Of a stretch of 64,000 bases of DNA, positions 25,848 through 33,862 are shown piece by piece. Location: positions 17,865 to 81,864 of the forward strand of contig DASXNK010000191.1 of assembly GCA_036495095.1 (NCBI GenBank), in the 5' to 3' direction. A model generated the notes under the pieces. The model was given only the letters and a program-made list of their open reading frames with translations, was not told the origin of the DNA and did not search any database. Each line of letters begins with the position of its first letter. Position 1 is the stretch's first letter. The stretch comes from Candidatus Dormiibacterota bacterium (GTDB lineage Bacteria; Chloroflexota; Dormibacteria; Aeolococcales; Aeolococcaceae). The translations under genes and the position numbers were made by a program.

Positions 25848-25877
25848 TTGCTTTTGCTGTCGGATGCACGTTATATT
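25848..25877 (+). promoter_or_regulatory. Promoter for the ribbon-helix-helix gene
   Basis: TTGCTT (25848-25853) and TATATT (25872-25877) are separated by 18 bases, the best sigma-70-like match in the window. The leader would be about 85-90 bases. Confidence 0.55.
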
Positions 25878-25970
25878 TCCTCCAATCTGCGCTCCCGGGG
25901 AGTGCACAGAGAGAGGACGGGGCGCAGCAGCCGGCAACGGGGGCGCACGTCCGGCTCCGGGAGGATCCTG

Positions 25971-26225
25971 ATGACGCGGATGGCCAGCAACGCGGATCCG
26001 GACGTCGCCTCGTCGCCCGCGGTGGCGCGGGTGACCGTGAACCTGCCGGCCCGGGTGTGGGAGGACCTGGGACGGATCGCCGACGAGTGCCAGATCTCCA
26101 AGACCGAGGTCCTACGCCAGGCGATCAGCACCGAGGTGCTGCTGCGCAAGATCCGGAGCGAGGGTGCCGACGTGTGCATCCGGCGACCGGACGGCACCCT
26201 CGAGCGGATGGTCTTCACCTACTGA
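25971..26225 (+). CDS. Ribbon-helix-helix (CopG-like) DNA-binding protein
   Basis: This 84-residue protein has a CopG/MetJ-type beta-alpha-alpha fold at about residues 16-60: strand 'ARVTVNLPARVWEDLGRIA' and helix-turn-helix 'ECQISKTEVLRQAISTEVLL'. Such dimers bind short operators and often act as antitoxins or autoregulators. The tail 'VCIRRPDGTLERMVFTY' may be a partner-binding or oligomerisation segment. ATG 25971 is chosen because GGGAGG lies 6 bases upstream. The gene overlaps by 7 bases the convergent gene for a 55-residue membrane protein. There is no classic toxin gene in the same operon. Confidence 0.8.
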   Translation: MTRMASNADPDVASSPAVARVTVNLPARVWEDLGRIADECQISKTEVLRQAISTEVLLRKIRSEGADVCIRRPDGTLERMVFTY

Positions 26226-26386
26226 CCGGAGAGGCGCAGCTCGATCTCGCGGCTGCGCAGGACGCTCTCGCAGAGCGACCGGACGCTCCCGTCCACCCGC
26301 AGGATGATCGCCCCGTCCCCGTAGCCCAGGTGCACGAGGTGGAGCACGAGGTAGATCACCACGCCCAGCCCCAGCAGTCTCAGCAT
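26219..26386 (-). CDS. Small single-pass membrane protein, unknown
   Basis: This 55-residue protein starts with a predicted membrane helix (about residues 2-22, 'LRLLGLGVVIYLVLHLVHLG') and continues with a charged cytosolic-type tail ('VDGSVRSLCESVLRSREIEL'). A near-perfect ribosome-binding site AGGAGGTG precedes the ATG. Its 3' end overlaps the convergent ribbon-helix-helix gene by 7 bases, so the transcripts would be antisense to each other. Size and topology recall small hydrophobic toxins and membrane regulators, but this is speculation. A palindrome-bearing AT-rich promoter region lies upstream. Confidence 0.55.
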   Translation of the reverse strand: MLRLLGLGVVIYLVLHLVHLGYGDGAIILRVDGSVRSLCESVLRSREIELRLSGQ

Positions 26387-26420
26387 CGCCCGGCACCTCC
26401 TGTGACGGAAGCCTGGGCTG

Positions 26421-26437
26421 AGTCTATGATACGTATA
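26421..26437 (+). repeat. Copy 2 of the 17-base element shared with 25814-25830
   Basis: This is the second copy (13 of 17 bases identical), upstream of the 55-residue membrane protein. It overlaps the palindrome at 26431-26445. Confidence 0.45.
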
Positions 26438-26445
26438 AAATACGT
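26431..26445. promoter_or_regulatory. Perfect palindrome ACGTAT-AAA-ATACGT
   Basis: Two 6-base arms are separated by AAA, in a 30-base AT-rich island upstream of the small membrane-protein gene. It is a candidate operator for the neighbouring ribbon-helix-helix protein. Confidence 0.5.
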
Positions 26446-26464
26446 GCAATAAGCGCGCTACTAC

Positions 26465-26482
26465 CGTCACAGGAACGTGACG
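26465..26482. terminator. Inverted repeat downstream of the PIG-L gene
   Basis: CGTCAC (26465-26470) and GTGACG (26477-26482) form a 6-bp stem with a 6-base loop, 28 bases past the PIG-L stop on the minus strand. It could be a weak terminator or an operator. Confidence 0.3.
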
Positions 26483-26509
26483 AGCACGGCGCTCCGGGGC
26501 CGGCGCCGG

Positions 26510-27232
26510 TCAGACGGCGCTGATCACCCGGAAGGCCTCGGCGAGGCGTCCCTCGGGCAGCCCGCCCTGGCGGGCGATCGCCGCGCCCCACTGGCGCATC
26601 GCGTCGGCGAGGTCCTCCCAGCCACCCACCTGGCTGCGGTGGCACTGCAGCGCCTGCACCTTGCGGTCGAGCTGGTCGGTCACGTCGACCCAGGTGTCAG
26701 GCTCGGGGAAGGCCATCATCCAGACCTCCTCGACGGTGTGGGGCTCGAGCCCCTCCTCGAGCAGCTCGGGATGGGCGAACGGGTTGCGCGCGTCCGGGTA
26801 GACCGCCGCCATCGCCGCCACCCCGGCGGCGAGGTGGTCGGGATGGCTGGCGAAGATCCGCTGCCAGTTGCGCTCCGGCGAGGGGGCGACCACCCGCTGA
26901 GGGCGCACCCGCCGGATCACCCGGGCGATGTCGCGGCGCACCTCGAGGGTGCTCTCCAGGCGGCCGTCGGGATGGCCGAGGAAGCTGAGGTCGGTGACCC
27001 CGACGCACCCTGCCGCCGCGGTCTGCTCCTCGCGGCGCAGCCGGGCCATGTCGGCGCGGGTGACGCTCCGGTCGGAGCCGCCGGCATCGCCGTCGGTGAG
27101 GATGCAGTAGGAGACGTCGATCCCCTCCGACGTCCAGGTCGCCACCGAGCCGGAGGCGCCGAAGTCGATGTCGTCCGGGTGCGCCGCGACGACGAGGATC
27201 CGCTCGACCGGAGACGGGGGGCGCTGAGCCAC
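26510..27232 (-). CDS. PIG-L/LmbE-family zinc deacetylase
   Basis: This 240-residue enzyme has the zinc site 'VVAAHPDDIDFGASGS' (His and Asp ligands) and 'FASHPDHLAAGVAAM' (third ligand). It belongs to the N-acetylglucosaminyl deacetylase superfamily, which includes MshB, Mca and BshB in low-molecular-weight thiol metabolism. No mycothiol synthesis gene is nearby, so the substrate is unknown. The GTG start is 7 bases after the stop of the cupredoxin gene upstream, so the two are probably co-transcribed. Confidence 0.85.
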   Translation of the reverse strand: MAQRPPSPVERILVVAAHPDDIDFGASGSVATWTSEGIDVSYCILTDGDAGGSDRSVTRADMARLRREEQTAAAGCVGVTDLSFLGHPDGRLESTLEVRRDIARVIRRVRPQRVVAPSPERNWQRIFASHPDHLAAGVAAMAAVYPDARNPFAHPELLEEGLEPHTVEEVWMMAFPEPDTWVDVTDQLDRKVQALQCHRSQVGGWEDLADAMRQWGAAIARQGGLPEGRLAEAFRVISAV

Positions 27233-27239
27233 TCTGGGA

Positions 27240-27701
27240 CTATTTGACCACGTAGCTGCCGAACATCTGCGTGGGGTGCACCGCGCAGTGGAAGTGGTAG
27301 GTGCCCGCGGGCTGGGCCGGCACCGCGTAGTCGACGGTCTTGGGACCGGGGACGATGTCGCCCTTGAAGAGCTCCTTCGCGTTCTTGTCGACGTCGGGGT
27401 CGGCGCTGAAGATCGCCAGGTTGTGGGGCAGCGGGTCCCTGTTGTCGAAGTGGACGGTGACCGCCTGGCCGGCCGGTGCCGCCAGGCAGTTGGTGGTGAA
27501 CATGGTGTTCTGGGCGATCAGCGTCAGGGTGGTCCCCGAGGGCATGCAGGTGGCGTTCACCGACATCCCCATGCCGGTGCTGCTGGACATCGACATCGAC
27601 GAGCTGCTCGACGTCGCCGCCGAGGGCGGCGAGGCGGAGCCCCCGCAGGCGGCGAGGAGCGCGGCGGCTCCGGATCCGGCGACCAGTCCGCAGCGTGTCA
27701 T
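27240..27701 (-). CDS. Cupredoxin-like copper lipoprotein
   Basis: This 153-residue protein has a lipobox (LLAAC) and a Ser/Met-rich linker ('SSSSMSMSSSTGMGMS'). A plastocyanin/azurin-type domain follows, with copper ligands visible as His in 'LPHNLAIF' and Cys-His-Met in 'HFHCAVHPTQM'. It should be a surface-tethered blue-copper or nitrosocyanin-like electron carrier; the Met-rich linker could also bind copper. GGAGG is well placed before the ATG. It precedes the PIG-L gene with a 7-base gap; no cytochrome or oxidase gene is nearby to name a redox partner. Confidence 0.82.
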   Translation of the reverse strand: MTRCGLVAGSGAAALLAACGGSASPPSAATSSSSSMSMSSSTGMGMSVNATCMPSGTTLTLIAQNTMFTTNCLAAPAGQAVTVHFDNRDPLPHNLAIFSADPDVDKNAKELFKGDIVPGPKTVDYAVPAQPAGTYHFHCAVHPTQMFGSYVVK

Positions 27702-27787
27702 CTGGCGTGTCCTCCAGGGCCGCTCGGCGATGCGACACTCGCCCGCGTCGGCAGGGTACGCCGCCGGTCCGGGGGTCCGCTGGACGG

Positions 27788-30679
27788 TCAGACGCCCACC
27801 GCCGGAACCGCCGCGGCGGGCTCGGCGGCGGCGGCGGCGCGGACCGCTGCCCCGCCCTCGTCGCAGATCGTCCGGTAGTCGCAGCGGCGGCACCGCCAGG
27901 GCGAGGGGTTGGGCGGGAACCCGTGCTCGTTCCAGGCGCGGGAGAGGTCGATCGCGCTGAGCGCGATGTGGGCGTGGGCCTTCCGCAGGGCGGCGCCCTC
28001 GAGCACCACCCGGGTCACCTCGGCGGTCTGCAGGTGGTGGAGCTCGACCGCCACCCGGTCGGCGTGGTCGCGCTGGGAGATGGCGACCCCGTAGGCGCGC
28101 ACCTGGAGGTCGCGGGCGGCGCTGTCGGCGGTGCGCGGCGGCCCGGTCTTGTAGTCGACGACGGTGGGGATGCCGTCGTCGCGCTCGTCGAGCCGGTCGA
28201 ACCGGCCGCGGACCTCGCCGGCGTCGACGCTGAGCGCGAACGGCCGCTCCACCGCGGAGGGCCGGGCCTCGGTCCAGGCCGGGGTCTCGCCGTAGCGGCG
28301 CAGCGACTCCTCGCCGTAGCCGCGGAGCGAGCGGTGGACGCCCTTGGGACCGTGCGCCGCCTCCCACCCCTGGTGCCAGAGCCCCACCAGCCGGCCGGCG
28401 TCGACCTCCTCGCCCGCCAGCCGCATCCGCGCCGCCTGCTCGAGCACCGAGTGCACCAGCACCCCGTACCAGGTCTGCACCGAGCCCCGCGACGGCATCC
28501 GGTAGCGGCGGCGGTACTCGTAGCGGCGCGGGCACTCGCGGAAGTCGCGCAGGTCGGCCACCGAGACCTCGACGCCGACCGGCACGGTGCTGCCCCGGGG
28601 CCGGGTCCGGGCGGCGAGCGCGGCGGGGACGTGGGGAAGCTCGACACCGCGGGCCATCGCCTGGCCGGCGAGGGGCGCCAGGAAGCGGGTGGGTGCCTCG
28701 TCTCCGTACGACCGCGGGTAGCGGTGGGCGCGGGTGAGCACCAGCCGGTCGCGCGCCCGGGTGGCGGCGACGTAGAAGAGCCGCCGCTCCTCGTCGACCA
28801 GGCCGTCGCCCGGCGGGGGCGGCTCGGGGACGAGCTCGTCGGGGAGGGTGAGCGGCGCGGGGAAGCCGCCCCGGCCCGGCCAGCGGGGCTCGACGCAGCC
28901 GCCGACCACCACCACCGGCCACTCCAGCCCCTTGGCGCTGTGGGCGGTGAGCAGCACCACGCCGTCCTCGATGGCGTCGATGGCGGCGACCTCGTCGGCG
29001 GCGCCGGAGTCGCGCAGCACCTCGAGGTAGCGCAGCGCGGAGCGGAGCCGCAGGTCCTCGCTCCAGTCGGCGAAGCCGTCGAGCAGCTCGGCGAACTTGT
29101 TGAGGTTGGCGCCCGCCTGGACCCGCTCGAGGTCGCGGCTGAGCTCGGCGATGCCGAGGAACCCGCAGCGCTCCAGGGCGTCGAAGCAGAGCTCGCGGAC
29201 GTCGGCGGTGAGCGCCTGGGCGTGGAGCGCGCAGAGCTCCTCGGTGGCCCGCCGCGCCGCCGCCGCGTCGGTCTCGTCGAGGCCCTCCACGGTGCCGTCG
29301 AGGAGCATCTCGCAGAGCGGGGTCTCGCTGCTGTCGCAGGCGCGCACCAGCGCCACCCGGCCCCGGTTGCTGACACACCAGGCAGGAAGTTGCAGGCAGC
29401 GGAGCAGCGCCTGGGAGTCGGCCGGGTCGTCGATGGCCCGGAGCAGCCCCAGCAGCGCCTTGATCTCCGGCTGGCGGAAGTAGCCGCGACCGCCGTGCAC
29501 CTGGTACGGCACCCCGGTCTCCTGGAGGGCGGTCATCGCCGCGCGCATGTCGTCGTGGCGGCGGAAGAGCCAGGCGATCTCGGCGCCGCGGGTGCCCGCC
29601 TCGAGCAGGCGGCGGCACTCCGCCGCCACCGCCAGGGTCTCGCTGCGCTCGTCGGGCGCCTCCCAGAGCTCGACCGCGTCGCCGTCGCCGCGGTTGGCGA
29701 CCAGCTCCTTGTCGATGCGCGACTCCGGCGCGGCGGCGGCGATCAGCAGGGAGCAGGCGGCGACGATCTGCCGGGTGCTGCGGTAGTTGCGCCGCAGGGT
29801 CACGGTGCGGTGGCCGGGACGCAGCCGCCGGAAGCGGTCGAGGTTGGCGAGGCTGGCGCCGCGGAACTTGTAGATGGCCTGGTCGTCGTCGGCGACGACG
29901 AGCACGTTGCCGTGGCGCGCCACCAGCGTCTCCACCAGCCGGGCCTGGGCGTAGTTGGTGTCCTGGTACTCGTCGACCATGACGTGGCCGACCGCGTCGC
30001 AGACCGCGCGGCGCGCCGCCGGGTCCTCGCGCAGCAGCCGCTCGGCGATGAGGATGCAGTCGTCGTGGTCGAGCACCGCGAGCCGGCGGTAGCGCTCCTC
30101 CAGCCGGGCGTAGAGCTCGGCGCACTCGGCGTGGCGCTCGAGCAGCGCCTGCTCGACCTCGTCGGTGGAGACCAGCTGGCGCCGGCACGCCCAGGCGGCG
30201 TACTCCTCGGGGGTGATCAGCTCCTGCTTGGCGGTCTCGATGAGGTGGAGCAGGGGGCCGACCAGGTCGTGGGGGCGCAGCGGGTTCCAGAGGGTGCGCG
30301 GCCGCATCTCCGCGAGCACCGCCTCGAGGTGGAGCCAGCGCTCGGCGGCGTCGGCGATGTGGAAGGTGGCGGGCACCCCGCAGCGCCATCCCCACTGGCG
30401 CAGCACCCGGCGGCCGAAGGCGTGGAAGTTGGTCAGCGGGACGTCGTCGCCGAAGGGCCCGTGGAGCGCCTCGGCCCGCTGCCGCATCTCCGCCGCGGCC
30501 TTCACCGTGTAGGTGAGCACCAGCTGCCCGGAGGCGCCGGCGTCGGTGCCGCAGAGCTCGAGGAAGCGCTCGACGATCACCCGGGTCTTCCCCGACCCCG
30601 GCCCGGCGAGCACCAGGCATGCGCCCTCGCGGTGGTCGACGGCCGCCTGCTGGTCGGGGTCGAGGGGGACCGAGGGCAC
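27788..30679 (-). CDS. UvrD/PcrA-type helicase fused to a PD-(D/E)XK nuclease
   Basis: This 963-residue protein has a complete SF1A helicase: Walker A 'LAGPGSGKTRV', Walker B 'MVDEYQDTNYAQA', 'ADDDQAIYKFRGA', 'AHSAKGLEWPVV' and 'FYVAATRARDRLV'. The last ~270 residues hold a RecB/AddB/Cas4-type nuclease: a first cysteine in 'FRECPRRYEYRRRY', then 'RFDRLDE' and 'VVDYKTG' as metal and catalytic residues, and a closing 'CRRCDYRTIC' cluster that with the first cysteine fits a 4Fe-4S site. Such fusions unwind and trim DNA ends. It lies 15 bases after the ligase-like gene on the same strand, at the end of a Ku/LigD-containing repair island. The start is GTG 30679. Confidence 0.9.
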   Translation of the reverse strand: MPSVPLDPDQQAAVDHREGACLVLAGPGSGKTRVIVERFLELCGTDAGASGQLVLTYTVKAAAEMRQRAEALHGPFGDDVPLTNFHAFGRRVLRQWGWRCGVPATFHIADAAERWLHLEAVLAEMRPRTLWNPLRPHDLVGPLLHLIETAKQELITPEEYAAWACRRQLVSTDEVEQALLERHAECAELYARLEERYRRLAVLDHDDCILIAERLLREDPAARRAVCDAVGHVMVDEYQDTNYAQARLVETLVARHGNVLVVADDDQAIYKFRGASLANLDRFRRLRPGHRTVTLRRNYRSTRQIVAACSLLIAAAAPESRIDKELVANRGDGDAVELWEAPDERSETLAVAAECRRLLEAGTRGAEIAWLFRRHDDMRAAMTALQETGVPYQVHGGRGYFRQPEIKALLGLLRAIDDPADSQALLRCLQLPAWCVSNRGRVALVRACDSSETPLCEMLLDGTVEGLDETDAAAARRATEELCALHAQALTADVRELCFDALERCGFLGIAELSRDLERVQAGANLNKFAELLDGFADWSEDLRLRSALRYLEVLRDSGAADEVAAIDAIEDGVVLLTAHSAKGLEWPVVVVGGCVEPRWPGRGGFPAPLTLPDELVPEPPPPGDGLVDEERRLFYVAATRARDRLVLTRAHRYPRSYGDEAPTRFLAPLAGQAMARGVELPHVPAALAARTRPRGSTVPVGVEVSVADLRDFRECPRRYEYRRRYRMPSRGSVQTWYGVLVHSVLEQAARMRLAGEEVDAGRLVGLWHQGWEAAHGPKGVHRSLRGYGEESLRRYGETPAWTEARPSAVERPFALSVDAGEVRGRFDRLDERDDGIPTVVDYKTGPPRTADSAARDLQVRAYGVAISQRDHADRVAVELHHLQTAEVTRVVLEGAALRKAHAHIALSAIDLSRAWNEHGFPPNPSPWRCRRCDYRTICDEGGAAVRAAAAAEPAAAVPAVGV

Positions 30680-30694
30680 CGATCTCGCCTGGGG

Positions 30695-31771
30695 TCAGGG
30701 TTGGGTGAACGGGAGGGTGTGGAGCACGGTGGGGCGGAAGCCGCGGCCGGTCACCTCGCCGGCCGGGGGCGGCAGCGGGGCGCGGCGCACGCACCAGGCG
30801 GGATCGCGGTCGTCGCGGAGCGCCACCAGCTCGGGACGGCTGAGCTGGCCGCCGGCGAGGCGCCCGCTGTGGCGGACGGTCGCCACCAGCTCGGGCTGAA
30901 GCCAGGACACCCGTCCCGGCGGCACCACCGCGCAGCGGCACGGCGGGGCGACCGAGGCGAGCTCGCCGAGCTGCTCGCACAGCCAGGCCTCGACCGACGC
31001 GGGGAGGTGGACGGCGACGCTGCCGGCGTCGGCGAGCCGGCCGCGGTGCTGCTCGCCGAGCACCAGGGCGCTCACCGAGCCGCCGGGCTGCCGCACCACC
31101 CCGGTGACCACGGTGTCGGCACGGTCCTCGAGGGGGATGCGCAGCCGCTGGGGCGAGGCCACCCCGGCCGAGTAGGTGGCCCCGGCATGCCGCGCCAGGA
31201 TGGCGGGGAGGTGCTGGCTGGTGGCCGCCTCGGCGAGGGCGCAGCCGTCGCCCGCCACCCACTCCGGGACCTGGAGGTGGGGCTGCCCGGTCACCGCCCG
31301 CTCCAGCGCCTGGAGCCGGTCGCCGAAGGGTCGCTGCTGCAGCGAGGCGCCGTCGAGGTGGAGCAGGTCGGTGGCGATGAACACCGCCGCCACCCCGGGC
31401 TCGCCGGCCCGCCGCCGGGAGAGCGCCTCGAGGTCGGGGCGGCCGCGGGGGTCGAGGACGGTGAGCACCCCGTCGACCACCGCGGTGTGGCCGCCGAGGG
31501 CGGCGGCGACCTCGCCGATCACCTCCGGGAAGCGGTCGCCGAGCTCGCGGCGGCGCTCGTCGCGCAGCCGCGCCTCACCCCCGGCGCCGGCGGCGAGGAG
31601 CACCCGGATGCCGTCCCAGTCGACCGAGAACCGCCAGTCCTCGGCGTCGAAGGGCCCGCTGCAGGGCACCGCCACCTCGAGGGCCACGTCGGCGGGCAGG
31701 GCCGGGGGCGGGGGGAGGCTCAGCGGCAGGGACGCGGCGGCGGGCCGGGGGTGAGGGAGCGGCCGCCTCAC
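30695..31771 (-). CDS. Catalytically degenerate ATP-dependent DNA ligase-like protein, coupled to Ku
   Basis: This 358-residue protein aligns by eye along the ligase domain of LigD-type ligases but lacks the catalytic residues. The AMP-acceptor motif K-x-D-G reads 'FSVDWDGIRVLL', with Asp51 where lysine is expected (LigD here has 'FEMKYDGVRAL'). Motif III reads 'VVDGVLTVLD' with Val102 in place of the metal-binding Glu. The EG-x-V-x-K motif is 'SAGVASPQR'. The flanking scaffold is conserved: 'TDLLHLDG', and an OB-fold end 'LQPELVATVRHSG...ELVALRDDRDP'. GTG 31771 overlaps the ku stop (GTGA), so it is made with Ku. It probably acts as a structural partner or DNA-binding factor in end joining rather than as a ligase. 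Confidence 0.75.
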   Translation of the reverse strand: MRRPLPHPRPAAASLPLSLPPPPALPADVALEVAVPCSGPFDAEDWRFSVDWDGIRVLLAAGAGGEARLRDERRRELGDRFPEVIGEVAAALGGHTAVVDGVLTVLDPRGRPDLEALSRRRAGEPGVAAVFIATDLLHLDGASLQQRPFGDRLQALERAVTGQPHLQVPEWVAGDGCALAEAATSQHLPAILARHAGATYSAGVASPQRLRIPLEDRADTVVTGVVRQPGGSVSALVLGEQHRGRLADAGSVAVHLPASVEAWLCEQLGELASVAPPCRCAVVPPGRVSWLQPELVATVRHSGRLAGGQLSRPELVALRDDRDPAWCVRRAPLPPPAGEVTGRGFRPTVLHTLPFTQP

Positions 31772-32685
31772 GACGCCTTGCGACGGCGGACCGGAGCCTC
31801 GGCCTCGTCCTCGGCCCTGGCGGCCGCCCGGCGCCGTCCCTTGGTCGGGACCGCCTCGGCCTCCGCGGCCGGCTCCGCCTCCGCGTCGGCCGGTGCCTCC
31901 TCGCGGGTGCGGCGCGAGGCCTCCACCGACGCCTTGAGGGCCGCCATCAGGTCGAGCGCGCGGGCGGGCTCGGCGGCGGGCGCCGGGGCCTCGGTGGGCT
32001 GCTCGCTCATCTTCTCCTCGACGATCTGCAGCAGCGCCTCGCGGTAGCGATCGGTGTGCCGCGCCGGGTCGAAGCTGGCGGTGAGGTTGTCGATCAGCAT
32101 CTTGGCCATCTCGAGCTCCCGGTCGTCGACCTTGACGTCCTCGCCGGGGAGCTTGAGCTCGTGCTGGTCGCGGATCTCGTCGGGCCAGTGCAGGGTGTTG
32201 AGGACCAGGCCGTCCTCGTGGAGGGCCAGGCGGCAGAGGTGCTCTCGGTCGCGCAGCGCGATCCGGCCGATGGCCACCCGCCCGGTGCTCTCCAGCGCCT
32301 TGCGGAGCAGCGCGTAGGGCTTGGCCCCGACCGCCTCGGGCTCGAGGTAGTAGGCGCCCTTGATGTAGACGCCCGGGTCGATCTCGGAGTCGTCGACGAA
32401 CTCGAGGATCTCGACCGCCTTGGTGGTGGACAGCGGGACCCGCTCGAGGTCGGCGTCCTCGATGTGGACGAACTCGTCCTTGGCCACCTCGTAGCCGCGC
32501 TGGGTCTCCGTCCAGCCGATCTCGCGGTCCTCGTGGGGGCACCACCGCTTCTGCTTGATCGGGCGCCCGCAGGTGGGGCAGAGCATCCGGAAGGAGACGC
32601 TCTTCGACTCCGTGGCCAGGTACATCCGCACCGGGATGGCCACCATGCCAAAGCTGATCGCGCCGCGCCACATGGACCGTGCCAT
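31768..32685 (-). CDS. ku: Ku protein (non-homologous end joining)
   Basis: This 305-residue bacterial Ku homodimer subunit encircles DNA ends and recruits LigD. The N-terminus 'MARSMWRGAISFGMVAIPVR' and the core 'EFVHIEDADLERVPL', 'GVYIKGAYYLEP' and 'LNTLHWPDEIR' are diagnostic. A cysteine cluster 'CPTCGRPIKQKRWCPHED' near residue 36 is common in actinobacterial-type Ku. The C-terminal ~75 residues are an acidic then basic tail, the region known in other Ku proteins to contact LigD and DNA. ATG 32685 follows TATCCT by 7 bases. It is coupled to the ligase-like gene and lies about 1.2 kb from the 3' end of ligD. Confidence 0.96.
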   Translation of the reverse strand: MARSMWRGAISFGMVAIPVRMYLATESKSVSFRMLCPTCGRPIKQKRWCPHEDREIGWTETQRGYEVAKDEFVHIEDADLERVPLSTTKAVEILEFVDDSEIDPGVYIKGAYYLEPEAVGAKPYALLRKALESTGRVAIGRIALRDREHLCRLALHEDGLVLNTLHWPDEIRDQHELKLPGEDVKVDDRELEMAKMLIDNLTASFDPARHTDRYREALLQIVEEKMSEQPTEAPAPAAEPARALDLMAALKASVEASRRTREEAPADAEAEPAAEAEAVPTKGRRRAAARAEDEAEAPVRRRKAS

Positions 32686-32692
32686 GGTGGCC

Positions 32693-32698
32693 AGGATA
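32693..32698 (-). promoter_or_regulatory. -10-like element TATCCT of ku
   Basis: On the minus strand TATCCT ends 7 bases before the ku ATG, consistent with a leaderless mRNA for the ku-ligase-like pair. Confidence 0.45.
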
Positions 32699-32767
32699 CC
32701 CGAGGGAATCGCCGCCTGCCCGTCGCACCCGTCACTTCGTGACGCTCTCGGCGGGAACTCGCCCGGG

Positions 32768-33283
32768 CTACGCCACCAGGGCGTCGTAGGCCTGCTTGAG
32801 CTCGGGGTGGCGGAGGAAGAGGATGTGGCTGAACTCCTGGGTCAGGGGCCCGGGGCGGCGGCGGAGGCGGAGGCCGACCTCGTCGGGCTGGCTGTTCGCC
32901 TTGCGGCCGTTGCAGCGGCGGCAGGCCACCACCTGGTTCTCCCAGGTGCTCGGGGCGCCCCCGCGGGAGACCGGGACGACGTGGTCGATGGTCAGCTCGG
33001 AGGCGGGGCCTCCGATCCCGCAGTACTGGCAGGTCATGTCGTCGCGGAGCAGGAGGTTGCGGCGGTTCGGCCGGAGGGTCCGTCGGGGCACGTGGACGGC
33101 GCGGAGGAGCCGGGCGATGACGATCCCCTGGGGGAGCCGCCGCTCGCGGATGGCGGCCTCCGCCTCGCGCTCGGCCTGGGCGTCGAGGAGGGCGATCCGC
33201 TCCTTGCCGAGCAGGATGAGGAGCCGACGCTTGCTGATCACGTTGAGCGGCTGCATCGTCGCGCTGAGGAGCAGGACCGCCAT
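32768..33283 (-). CDS. HNH endonuclease
   Basis: This 171-residue protein has a C-terminal HNH nuclease domain with its zinc knuckle and beta-beta-alpha metal site: 'CQYCG', 'LTIDHVVPVSRGG', 'TWENQVVACRRCNGRKAN'. The N-terminal ~80 residues are helical and basic. Stand-alone proteins of this type are common in actinobacteria and relatives; they nick or cut DNA, but their role (repair, defence or homing) is generally unassigned. The gene lies between ligD and ku on the same strand. ATG 33283 follows TACAAT by 8 bases, the best -10 match among the leaderless candidates. Confidence 0.88.
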   Translation of the reverse strand: MAVLLLSATMQPLNVISKRRLLILLGKERIALLDAQAEREAEAAIRERRLPQGIVIARLLRAVHVPRRTLRPNRRNLLLRDDMTCQYCGIGGPASELTIDHVVPVSRGGAPSTWENQVVACRRCNGRKANSQPDEVGLRLRRRPGPLTQEFSHILFLRHPELKQAYDALVA

Positions 33284-33291
33284 GGTTCCGA

Positions 33292-33297
33292 ATTGTA
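33292..33297 (-). promoter_or_regulatory. -10 element TACAAT, leaderless start
   Basis: On the minus strand TACAAT ends 8 bases before ATG 33283. It sits in a small AT-rich island (AATTGTATGA). Confidence 0.55.
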
Positions 33298-33373
33298 TGA
33301 GCGGACCGGGCCACGGCGCCGCACTTCCCTCGCATCGCCCGCGCGCGAGGGCCGGCTCCCGGCTGGCGGACGG

Positions 33374-33862
33374 CTAGCGGGCGGCGGCGAGCACCACGAA
33401 GAGGACGAACGGAACGGCGCCGGCGACGGCGATCCCCAGCCGGAGCAGCGTCCTGCGGTCGGGCGCCTCGCCCCGGGCGCGGCGGCGCAGCCGCTCGCCG
33501 CCGCCGCGGCCGGCCTCGACCCACCGCGAGACCCTCACCCCGCCGAGCAGGGCGCTCATCCCCAGGGTGGCCATGCCGAGCAGGAGCGAGGCGTTGCCGA
33601 GCCCGGCGAGGCCGTCGCCGCCGGCCAGCCGGGTGAGCAGCCCGACCAGCGCCGCCAGCCCGACCAGGCCCACCCCCCCGGCGAGGCCGAGCCGCGCCGC
33701 CTCCGCCGGGCTCCCCGGCACCGGTGGCCGCCGGCGGGCGGGAGCGGCCCGGGGGACGCGCGGCCGCCGCTCCAGGGCCGCGACCCGGACGCCGCAGCGG
33801 GCGCAGTGGGTGGCGCCGGGGTCGAGCCGGGCGCGGCAGAGCGGGCAGTCGAACCGCCCCAT
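33374..33862 (-). CDS. Zinc-ribbon membrane protein coupled to ligD
   Basis: This 162-residue protein opens with a short zinc ribbon ('FDCPLCRARLDPGATHCARC', four cysteines as two CxxC). A basic Pro/Arg linker is followed by two hydrophobic segments (about residues 57-76 and 82-102) and a C-terminal helix (about 140-160). Its ATG overlaps the ligD stop (ATGA), so translation is coupled to the end-joining ligase. Zinc-ribbon membrane proteins are common and poorly understood; a role in repair rests on position alone. The short basic region could contact nucleic acid. Confidence 0.6.
   Translation of the reverse strand: MGRFDCPLCRARLDPGATHCARCGVRVAALERRPRVPRAAPARRRPPVPGSPAEAARLGLAGGVGLVGLAALVGLLTRLAGGDGLAGLGNASLLLGMATLGMSALLGGVRVSRWVEAGRGGGERLRRRARGEAPDRRTLLRLGIAVAGAVPFVLFVVLAAAR

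Noticed and set aside
27695..32047. A 1450-codon open frame on the plus strand across the helicase and ligase-like genes
   Set aside because: It is low-complexity and lies opposite genes with clear UvrD, ligase and Ku motifs; long antisense frames are expected in such GC-rich DNA.
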